The notes below the pieces were generated by a model. That model did no database searches and was not told the origin of the DNA. It saw only the letters and a list, made by a program, of their open reading frames with translations. 10,365 nucleotides of DNA from Deltaproteobacteria bacterium. Its GTDB lineage: Bacteria > Desulfobacterota > Dissulfuribacteria > Dissulfuribacterales > QOAL01. Below, piece after piece: positions 1-5,589 of the stretch. The translations under genes and the position numbers were made by a program. The stretch spans positions 1 to 10,365 of the forward strand of contig WFRQ01000299.1 in NCBI GenBank assembly GCA_015486425.1, read 5' to 3'. Within the stretch, counting starts at the first letter, position 1. Every line of letters begins with the position of its first letter.

Positions 1-1
1 G

Positions 2-53
2 GGTGCGCATTGCGCACCGTGAAAAAATTCTCTGCATATCCCGATGGATATGC
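2..53. repeat. Two short perfect hairpins at the left edge
   Basis: Two adjacent perfect inverted repeats are visible. The first has arms GGTGCGCA (2-9) and TGCGCACC (11-18) around a single T. The second has arms GCATATCC (34-41) and GGATATGC (46-53) with a 4-base loop. Neither is followed by a T-run on the + strand. Read on the minus strand, the second is followed after seven bases by TTTTTT (complement of 22-27 region), so a weak minus-strand terminator is possible. They may close a transcription unit lying left of the window; function is inferred only. Confidence 0.5.
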
Positions 54-59
54 GAAAAA

Positions 60-99
60 AATATGGCAATACTTCCAGTCTATGCCATATTGTTATAAT
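60..99 (+). promoter_or_regulatory. Promoter with overlapping operator-like inverted repeat for the first toxin-antitoxin operon
   Basis: A consensus -10 box TATAAT lies at 94-99 with a weak -35 candidate CTTCCA at 72-77 (16-base spacer). A perfect 9-bp inverted repeat, AATATGGCA (60-68) and TGCCATATT (83-91), straddles the -35 and ends just before the -10. Type II antitoxins usually repress their own operon by binding such palindromes, so this is the likely autoregulatory operator. The boxes and repeat are seen directly; the binding protein is inferred. Confidence 0.65.
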
Positions 100-128
100 G
101 GATTAGTGATAGAGAAAGGAGGTAAGTT

Positions 129-362
129 ATGCCAATGTCAATAGATGAAATATTAATTGAAGCTCAGGCGCTCTCCAATGATTCTAAGGCGATATTAGCT
201 GAAAAGCTTATTGATAGTATTGAACAAGGAATTGACCCGCAAATAACAAAAAATCACTTGGCAGAAATTAAAAGAAGAAGAGACGAGATTCACGCGGGTA
301 TTGTTCAACCTTTGGATGGGGAAGAGTGTTTGATCAAAGTCAGAGAAATAATTGGTCAATGA
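129..362 (+). CDS. Antitoxin of a RelE/ParE-type toxin-antitoxin module (addiction module protein, PF09720-like)
   Basis: A 77-residue acidic, helical protein that matches the pattern of the 'addiction module component' antitoxins: an N-terminal segment beginning MSIDEILIEA, followed by LAEKLIDSIE (about residues 23-32), then a charged AEIKRRRDEIHAG helix (45-57) that in this family precedes the toxin-binding tail. It should bind and neutralise the toxin encoded directly downstream and repress the operon through the inverted repeat at 60-91. The start is set by an ideal Shine-Dalgarno AAGGAGGT at 116-123, five bases before ATG 129; a second ATG at 135 is possible. Its TGA stop overlaps the toxin ATG by four bases (ATGA), which points to translational coupling. 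The gene is AT-richer than the central genes, fitting a mobile cassette. The family call rests on recognition of sequence pattern and partner. Confidence 0.85.
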   Translation: MPMSIDEILIEAQALSNDSKAILAEKLIDSIEQGIDPQITKNHLAEIKRRRDEIHAGIVQPLDGEECLIKVREIIGQ

Positions 363-655
363 ATTATTATTTTCACCCTGAGGCTTTTCAGGAGTACTCT
401 GAATCTACTCAATACTATTTTAGAATTTCGCCATCTCTTGCCAAAGCATTCGTTGCAGAGATAGAAGACGGTATTAACCAGATTATTCAATCTCCCCAAA
501 CTTGGCAGGAAATTGAAACAGGTGTCCGCCGATATTTAATCAAACGTTTTCCTTTTGGCCTTTATTACACAATTGAAGAGGATAATTCTGTAATGATTCA
601 GGCTGTTATGCACTTAAGTCGTAAGCCTGGTTATTGGAAAACTCGTATTGAATAA
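359..655 (+). CDS. RelE/ParE-superfamily toxin
   Basis: A 98-residue protein with the RelE/ParE fold signature: an N-terminal strand and helix (FHPEAFQEYSESTQYY, 5-20), a long central helix (28-44), then a C-terminal sheet with RRYLIKRFPFGLYY (57-70), the IEEDNSVMIQAVMHLSRKPGYW block (72-93) and a basic end. The FPFGLYY and HLSRKPGYW motifs are typical of the ParE-like branch paired with PF09720 antitoxins. Members either cleave mRNA on the ribosome or inhibit gyrase; the sequence alone does not decide which. An upstream in-frame ATG at 326 would add 11 residues inside the antitoxin gene, but the ATG at 359 overlapping the antitoxin TGA matches family length and is preferred. The preceding gene is the cognate antitoxin, making a complete, apparently intact module. 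Confidence 0.87.
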   Translation: MNYYFHPEAFQEYSESTQYYFRISPSLAKAFVAEIEDGINQIIQSPQTWQEIETGVRRYLIKRFPFGLYYTIEEDNSVMIQAVMHLSRKPGYWKTRIE

Positions 656-678
656 AAGCGCATATCAATTGCATTCAC

Positions 679-1620
679 CTATCTGAATATATGCAGGGGC
701 AGGCTGGCAACTTCTCCCCTGAGAGTGGAAATAATCTTCTTTGCCTCCCTTCTTGTGATCCTGCCCGGTTTTTTCAGAAGTCCGCTTAGAATGCATGCTG
801 CATGGCTTCTGCCCTCAGGGTCTGCATGCTCCAGATATTTCATCATCTGTTCAAATTCAATTCTGAGTGATCTACTCATGTCCATCCGGGTCAGACTCTC
901 CTGAAATAACGCCGATGCCCATGTTTCTGTTTTTTCCTTGTGTTCGTTTCGGTTTTTTTTGCAGGGTATGGTTTTAAGCCACCTGATAATCTGGTCCGCA
1001 GCCTTGTTCATGGCCTTTTCTACATCCCTGCGGTCTGACTCACCGGGTTTCAGATAATCAAGCACTACCTTGATTATGGCCATTCTGTGCATGGGAAGAA
1101 ACAGCCGCGCTGCCTCAAATGCTCCTGCAGCCTCCATATCCACCAGCCTGGTATTTAAAGTTTTTTTTGCGTCTGCGGTCACAGGGGCAGAAAATGTCTC
1201 TATGGCGTCTTCCTGGAAATCGTGGTGGTAGAGCATGTCAGGAAACATCTCCCTCCTGGTCTCATGATCTCGTATGCGGTTTATCATGAAGATGCTTCCG
1301 GTTTTGATATTTTCATCCACTGCGCCGCATACCCCGGCGTTTATATAGAAGTCATTTTTTGAGGCGTGAAATGAGGTAAGAAGAAAAGTGGTTGCAACAG
1401 CGCTTCTGATTTTCCCTGTGCCTGATACAATCAGTGCACATTCAGGTGAATCGTATATGCGGAATCTGGCAAATGCATGATTCTTTTTAAGCCCCAGGGC
1501 CGCAATCAGCGGGCGTGCCTCAGGTTGCATTGCAGTGGTTATGAACAGCATGGCAGTGTGAGATGTCAAGAAGGGGTTTTCAATGAATTCCCCAGCGTGT
1601 CTGGGGCAGGCCTCTATCAC
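679..1620 (-). CDS. Nucleoside phosphorylase / MTA-SAH nucleosidase-like protein with C-terminal helical extension
   Basis: Residues about 24-215 resemble the PNP/UDP phosphorylase fold of COG0775. An N-terminal strand MLFITTAMQPEARPL (24-38) is followed by SGTGKIRSAVATT (66-78) and NAGVCGA (94-100). VDMEAAGAFEAA (160-171) is the region that in MTA/SAH nucleosidases carries the ribose-binding Glu (E163 here). VVLDYLKPGE (185-194) contains D188, a plausible counterpart of the catalytic Asp. The domain is short. About 90 further charged helical residues (221-313) are not part of the usual enzyme. Substrate is uncertain: purine nucleoside, MTA or SAH. The start is unclear. GTG 1620 gives 313 residues; ATG 1551 begins at the canonical first strand; neither has a good Shine-Dalgarno, and the frame stays open upstream to a TGA at 1693-1695. 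It stands alone, divergent from the second toxin-antitoxin operon and convergent with the first. Confidence 0.72.
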   Translation of the reverse strand: MIEACPRHAGEFIENPFLTSHTAMLFITTAMQPEARPLIAALGLKKNHAFARFRIYDSPECALIVSGTGKIRSAVATTFLLTSFHASKNDFYINAGVCGAVDENIKTGSIFMINRIRDHETRREMFPDMLYHHDFQEDAIETFSAPVTADAKKTLNTRLVDMEAAGAFEAARLFLPMHRMAIIKVVLDYLKPGESDRRDVEKAMNKAADQIIRWLKTIPCKKNRNEHKEKTETWASALFQESLTRMDMSRSLRIEFEQMMKYLEHADPEGRSHAACILSGLLKKPGRITRREAKKIISTLRGEVASLPLHIFR

Positions 1621-1686
1621 AGGGGCGGGATATTTTCCGTTCCGTTGTCTTTCGATACATGAGTTTTGTTCTCCTGTTTTATTATA

Positions 1687-1732
1687 TTGACATCACCGTT
1701 CCGGTTGTTATCATGTTGGCATAACTGGCATA
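1687..1732 (+). promoter_or_regulatory. Promoter and repeat-containing operator region of the RHH/VapC operon
   Basis: A strong sigma-70-like promoter is visible: TTGACA at 1687-1692 and TATCAT at 1709-1714 with a 16-base spacer. Around the presumed start site lie an inverted repeat GTTAT (1707-1711) / ATAAC (1721-1725) and a direct repeat TGGCATA (1717-1723 and 1726-1732). Ribbon-helix-helix antitoxins bind short repeated half-sites, so this is a plausible autoregulatory operator for the antitoxin at 1757. The TGGCATA word also occurs, in reverse complement, in the operator-like repeat of the first module (81-87). Confidence 0.6.
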
Positions 1733-1756
1733 GTGACAACATGGAGTGAAGGAACG

Positions 1757-1999
1757 ATGATACGCACACAAATTCAGTTTGAAGAGGAACAATATCAGAA
1801 AATTAAAGAGTTGGCTAACCAGCAGAAGGTTTCAATTGCCGCAGTAGTCCGTCGTGCTGTCGAGCAACTTCTTATGACCAGAAAGCCAGGGAGATCCTCA
1901 TTATACCGTGAGGCTTTAAAGATATCCGGTAAATATAAAGCTGATCATAATGATATTTCAACAAGCCACGATAAGTATCTCGAGGAGGCGTATCTTTGA
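1757..1999 (+). CDS. Ribbon-helix-helix (CopG/Arc-type) antitoxin, VapB partner
   Basis: An 80-residue protein. Residues 2-9 (IRTQIQFE) form the DNA-binding beta-strand, followed by helix 1 (about 11-22, EQYQKIKELANQ) and helix 2 (26-40, SIAAVVRRAVEQLLM), the standard ribbon-helix-helix layout. The remaining tail (41-80) is charged and probably disordered until it binds the toxin. Expected role: dimeric repressor of its own operon and inhibitor of the PIN-domain ribonuclease next to it. An upstream in-frame start at 1733 is possible, but ATG 1757 begins exactly at the RHH strand and has AAGGA just upstream (1749-1753) plus GGAG at 1743-1746. The stop TGA (1997-1999) overlaps the toxin TTG start. 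Confidence 0.85.
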   Translation: MIRTQIQFEEEQYQKIKELANQQKVSIAAVVRRAVEQLLMTRKPGRSSLYREALKISGKYKADHNDISTSHDKYLEEAYL

Positions 2000-2403
2000 T
2001 AGTTTTTGCCGATACCTCCGGTTTTTTTGCTTTCCTTGTGAAAAATGATCACATGCATGTGCGGGCGGAAAATATTTTCAGATCCTTTGCTGAAAGCAAT
2101 ACCCAGTTACTTACCAGTTCGTATGTTCTGCTTGAAACTGCAGCTCTTCTTCAGCGAAGGGTTGGAATGGAAGCGGTCCTGGATTTTCAGTATAAAATTA
2201 TGCCCCTGCTTGACATTATCTGGGTTGATGCTCACTGGCATGAAAAGGCAGTAAACAGACTTGTTGCCATCAATCAGAAAAGGGTGAGCCTGGTAGACTG
2301 CCTCAGCTTTGTCATCATGGATGCCAAAGATGTGCATACTGCCTTCAGTTTTGACAAGCATTTTGAAAAAAATGGATATGCTTTGGCAGAATATCAAGAA
2401 TAA
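1996..2403 (+). CDS. VapC-type PIN-domain toxin ribonuclease
   Basis: A 135-residue single PIN domain. The acidic residues expected to hold Mg/Mn are all present: D6 (FADTSGF), E47 (YVLLETAAL), D101 (SLVDCLSF) and D120 (FSFDKHF), so the enzyme looks active. PIN toxins are endoribonucleases that commonly cut tRNA or rRNA; the target cannot be read from sequence. Translation starts at TTG 1996, overlapping the antitoxin TGA as TTGA, with an excellent GGAGG at 1984-1988 seven bases upstream. A weak start codon with a strong ribosome site and a stop-start overlap is consistent with tuned, coupled toxin synthesis. The gene forms a complete module with the RHH protein upstream. Length is normal for VapC (about 130-140). 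Confidence 0.9.
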   Translation: MIVFADTSGFFAFLVKNDHMHVRAENIFRSFAESNTQLLTSSYVLLETAALLQRRVGMEAVLDFQYKIMPLLDIIWVDAHWHEKAVNRLVAINQKRVSLVDCLSFVIMDAKDVHTAFSFDKHFEKNGYALAEYQE

Positions 2404-2405
2404 AG

Positions 2406-2514
2406 GTATCTACTCAGGGGGTACCGCATCTGCTGCGTTGTCTGGGGCTCGAAGTACGGGAAGTACGCCTTCGCCCCCTCCGCCTTGCATCTGCAGCACC
2501 CTCTGAGCAGATAC
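2406..2514. repeat. 109-bp imperfect palindromic intergenic repeat
   Basis: The outer arms GTATCTACTCAGGGGGT (2406-2422) and ACCCTCTGAGCAGATAC (2498-2514) pair over 17 positions with one mismatch and one G-T pair. Inner blocks around GCATCTGC (2426-2433 and 2488-2495) and GTAC (2454-2457 / 2463-2466) continue the fold imperfectly to a centre near 2460. It begins three bases after the vapC stop codon. It looks like a dispersed extragenic palindrome or a small non-autonomous element and could end vapC transcription or protect its 3' end. No flanking target duplication is evident. Confidence 0.75.
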
Positions 2515-2592
2515 GTGTAAAGACAAAAGTTGTGTGAAAAGCGACTTTCCGTTATGTGAATTCATCCTGGAGGGGGAGGAGCTGTTACGTTC

Positions 2593-2673
2593 ATGAAAGA
2601 TATAATTCCTTTCTTGATGCTATACTGTATGTTGCCTCTGTTTTTCGAGGTCTGTGCTCAAGTAATTGATTGA
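2593..2673 (+). CDS. Possible 26-residue hydrophobic small ORF
   Basis: ATG 2593 to TGA 2671-2673 encodes a very hydrophobic peptide (MKDIIPFLMLYC then MLPLFFEVCAQVID), preceded by the purine-rich GGAGGGGGAGGAG with AGGAG at 2577-2581, eleven bases from the ATG. It looks like a signal peptide or single-span peptide. It could be a genuine small membrane protein, a leader peptide ahead of the sensor kinase at 2766, or a remnant of the start of a lost secreted protein. It is not in the frame of the kinase. Evidence is only the ribosome site and composition, so confidence is low. Confidence 0.3.
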   Translation: MKDIIPFLMLYCMLPLFFEVCAQVID

Positions 2674-2765
2674 TTATACCGAAATTTTTTATATGATTAA
2701 AATATTATATCTCAATTCATGACGAATTAAAATTTCAAGCTCCTTCAGTCAAACAATATGAAATA
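2674..2765 (+). promoter_or_regulatory. AT-rich leader of the sensor kinase gene, with ATG-AAA-TAA mini-ORF
   Basis: The 92 bases before the kinase start are strongly AT-rich (several TATAT/TTAAAAT words around 2689-2710) and probably hold its promoter, though no clear -35/-10 pair stands out. There is no Shine-Dalgarno before ATG 2766. A two-codon frame ATG AAA TAA (2758-2766) ends so that its last A is the first base of the kinase ATG (TAATG). This may be chance or may help ribosome re-initiation. Confidence 0.3.
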
Positions 2766-5363
2766 ATGAATTTACGCTCAACAGGATATTCTGTTTTTTT
2801 ATCTCTCCTCTTTTTATATCCCTGCATGGCTTTTTCTGCCGTACCTGACAATAAAGAGAATATTGTTCTTCAGCTTAAATGGTACCACCAGTTCCAGTTC
2901 GCTGGTTATTACGTGGCCATTGAAAAAGGCTATTATGATGCTGCAGGCCTGAATGTGGTTGTAAAAGAGGGCAGGCCCTACCTGAATGTTACAGATGAAC
3001 TTATTGCAGGGCGTGCGGATTACGGCATTGCAACTCCTTATATTCTTGTTGAGCGCCAGAAGGGAAAACCGGTTGTGGCGCTGGCCTCCATTTTTCAGCA
3101 CTCTCCCGTTGCGTTGTTTGTGCTCAAGAAGTCGGGCATTACCAATCCACAGGAGCTTGTAAACAAGAAAGTGGCGTTACGGCCTGGTGATGTTGAAATG
3201 CATGCAATGTTTCTGAGTGAGGGAATTGACCCTGCGCAGATAGATATAGTGCCACTGAGCCCGGATATAAATGACCTTGTTAACGGGAAGGTTGATGCCA
3301 TGGCGGGTTATATCACTGACAGACCGTTTGTCCTGCAGAAGAGGAATGTTGAATATCTGTCTATCCGTCCCGTGACCTACGGCATTGATTTTTATGGTGA
3401 CTGTCTGTTTACCACTGAAAAAGAAATCCATGACCATCCCCGGAGAGTTGCAAAGTTTCTTGCTGCCAGTATCAAAGGGTGGGAATACGCATTAAAACAC
3501 CCTGAAGAGACAGCCGACCTGATTTTGAAAAAATATGGCACCCGTCTGTCCAGAGAGGGACTGCTTTTTGAAGCAGAGGCCATGCATGAGTTAATACAGC
3601 CGGAATTTATTGAAATCGGTTACATGAACCCTGGGAGATGGAGGCATATTGCCAATATCATGGTTCAGCTTGGCATACTGCAGTCTGATGTCTCGCTGGA
3701 AGGTTTTTTGTACAGCCAGGGTAATTCCACTGATTATGCCAGGCTTATACGTATATTCCAGGTCGTGCTGCTTGTACTTGCTTTCATAACACTGGCAGGG
3801 ATAATCCTGTTTTTATTCAATCGCAAGTTGAGACAGGAAGTGGCATTAAGGACAAGAGGGCTTGAGAGGGAAAGGCAGTTTAATGATGCAATACTGAGAA
3901 CTCTTCCAGGCGTTGTTTACGTATATGAGGATGGAAAACGTCTTATTCGCTGGAATAAAAATTTTCAGGACAGAGTCGAGATGACTGATGAGCAGATGGC
4001 AGGCTGCCATCCTCTGGACTGGGTAGATGGCCGTGACAAACAGAAAGTCATCCGTGCCCTGAATCAAATTCAGGAGAAAGGTGAAGTGGCGCTGGAGGCA
4101 ACCGTAACTGTAAAAAGGGGGAAGATACCTTATTATTTTAATGCAACCATGCTGAAAATAGAGGACAAGACCTATCTCATCGGGGTAGGCATTGATCTTA
4201 CATCCAGACATCAGCTTGAGGAGCAGCTCAGACAGGCTCAGAAAATGGAATCAATTGGCAGGCTCGCAGGAGGTGTCGCACATGATTTCAACAACGTCCT
4301 CACCGCTATTATCGGCTACAGCGAGTTGCTGCTTGCTGACAGATCCCTCAGTGACAGGCAACGGGAGCAGGCCGCTTTAATTCACAGCGCCGGAGAGAGG
4401 GCCTCTGCGCTGACCAGGCAACTGCTGGCATTCAGCCGCAGGCAGATTCTTGAGAAAAAAGTAGTATCCATCAACACCATTATCACTGATTTTTTGAAAA
4501 TACTGAAAAAGATACTTGGTGAGGACATAGTAATTAAGACATACCTTGATGCCCGGGATGGTATTATTGAGGCAGATATAGGACAGGTGGAGCAGATTCT
4601 CATGAATCTCGCTGTCAATGCCAAGGATGCCATGCCGCAGGGAGGCGATATAGTCATAGAAACAGGTGATGTTGTGATTGATAAAAGTTATGCGGATTCA
4701 CACATGGATATTGAACCCGGGCATTATATCATGCTTGCGGTAACGGACCATGGGGAAGGTATGGACAGCGAGGTTCAGGAGAATGTCTTTGATCCGTTTT
4801 TTACCACCAAGGAAAAGGGTAAGGGCACAGGGCTCGGCCTTGCAACAGTGTATGGAATTGTGAAACAGCATGAGGGCCATATCCACGTTTACAGCGAAAA
4901 AGACATTGGTACAACATTTAAGATTTACTTCCCAGCCAGCGCAAAAAAGGTGACATCAGAAGATGATGACCATAAAAGCGTGCCTCTTTCACCTGGACAT
5001 GGCACCATTATGGTGGTGGATGATGAAGACTATATAAGAAAATTTGTAATCGATACGCTTGAACCCCTGGGTTATACTTGCATGGAGGCTTCATGCGGTG
5101 CTGATGCACTTGAGATAATTAAAAATTATCATGGCGATATTCATCTGTTGCTTACAGATGTAGTTATGCCAGGCATGAGTGGCAGGGAGCTGTTCGAAAA
5201 CGTTTGTCATGACAGGCCGGAAATGAAGGTGCTTTTCATGTCAGGTTATACAGAAAATGTGATTACATCTCATGGAATGCTTGACGAGGATATCAATTAT
5301 ATCCCCAAGCCCATATCGCCCCTTATCCTCACCAGGAAGATAAGAATTGTTATGGAGTCGTAA
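2766..5363 (+). CDS. Hybrid sensor histidine kinase with NMT1/THI5-like periplasmic sensor, PAS and receiver domains
   Basis: An 865-residue inner-membrane sensor. Residues 1-25 form a signal peptide. Residues about 32-300 resemble the NMT1/THI5-like, ABC-type solute-binding fold (IVLQLKWYHQFQFAGYYVA at 33-51, IEKGYYDAAGL, DYGIATPY at 85-92), so a small molecule is probably sensed directly in the periplasm. One TM helix spans about 327-351, followed by a short coiled coil and a PAS domain (about 375-485). The kinase core has H506 in GGVAHDFNN (phospho-acceptor), N618 in NLAVNAKDAM, DHGEGM (661-666), FDPFFTTK and GTGLGL (687-692). A C-terminal receiver (about 746-863) has D752/D753, phospho-acceptor D798 (LTDVVMPG), S826 and K848. 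All key residues are present, so it should autophosphorylate and pass phosphate to its own receiver. There is no DNA-binding output domain and no regulator or transporter gene next to it, so the partner and ligand are unknown. The start gives a good signal peptide. Confidence 0.93.
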   Translation: MNLRSTGYSVFLSLLFLYPCMAFSAVPDNKENIVLQLKWYHQFQFAGYYVAIEKGYYDAAGLNVVVKEGRPYLNVTDELIAGRADYGIATPYILVERQKGKPVVALASIFQHSPVALFVLKKSGITNPQELVNKKVALRPGDVEMHAMFLSEGIDPAQIDIVPLSPDINDLVNGKVDAMAGYITDRPFVLQKRNVEYLSIRPVTYGIDFYGDCLFTTEKEIHDHPRRVAKFLAASIKGWEYALKHPEETADLILKKYGTRLSREGLLFEAEAMHELIQPEFIEIGYMNPGRWRHIANIMVQLGILQSDVSLEGFLYSQGNSTDYARLIRIFQVVLLVLAFITLAGIILFLFNRKLRQEVALRTRGLERERQFNDAILRTLPGVVYVYEDGKRLIRWNKNFQDRVEMTDEQMAGCHPLDWVDGRDKQKVIRALNQIQEKGEVALEATVTVKRGKIPYYFNATMLKIEDKTYLIGVGIDLTSRHQLEEQLRQAQKMESIGRLAGGVAHDFNNVLTAIIGYSELLLADRSLSDRQREQAALIHSAGERASALTRQLLAFSRRQILEKKVVSINTIITDFLKILKKILGEDIVIKTYLDARDGIIEADIGQVEQILMNLAVNAKDAMPQGGDIVIETGDVVIDKSYADSHMDIEPGHYIMLAVTDHGEGMDSEVQENVFDPFFTTKEKGKGTGLGLATVYGIVKQHEGHIHVYSEKDIGTTFKIYFPASAKKVTSEDDDHKSVPLSPGHGTIMVVDDEDYIRKFVIDTLEPLGYTCMEASCGADALEIIKNYHGDIHLLLTDVVMPGMSGRELFENVCHDRPEMKVLFMSGYTENVITSHGMLDEDINYIPKPISPLILTRKIRIVMES

Positions 5364-5378
5364 AGGCTCAGGGAATAT

Positions 5379-5579
5379 TTCCTGATGGGAGCATTCCCCG
5401 TTTGTCCCAGTATCATAGCGTGCTGCGGCCATGTAACTTTTTGAGACTGGTTCTGAAACTGTCATGAGGTGTCACGAACGTTATATGCAGGTTTTCTCGC
5501 AGAACAAGTCTCAAAAAGCCACACAGCCTCCACAATAATAAAAAAGGCGAGACAAACAGGGAATGCTCCCGTTCCTGAT
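5379..5579. mobile_element. MITE-like palindromic element with 8-bp flanking direct repeat
   Basis: Terminal inverted repeats lie at 5387-5406 (GGGAGCATTCCCCGTTTGTC) and 5551-5570 (GACAAACAGGGAATGCTCCC), 19 of 20 bases matching. A nested inner pair CTTTTTGAGACTGGTTCTG (5437-5455) and CAGAACAAGTCTCAAAAAG (5500-5518) also pairs at 18 of 19, sharing nearly the same centre (about 5478). The direct repeat TTCCTGAT occurs immediately left (5379-5386) and one base from the right end (5572-5579), as a target-site duplication would. There is no room for a transposase (184 bp), so it would be non-autonomous. It fills the gap between the convergent kinase and ClC genes and could also act as a two-way terminator. 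A short palindrome CAGGGAATATTTCCTG (5369-5384) precedes it. Confidence 0.65.
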
Positions 5580-5589
5580 TCCGGCTGGT

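Noticed and set aside
326..358. Earlier ATG for the RelE/ParE toxin
   Set aside because: It would add 11 residues inside the antitoxin gene; the ATGA overlap at 359 fits the family length and coupling.
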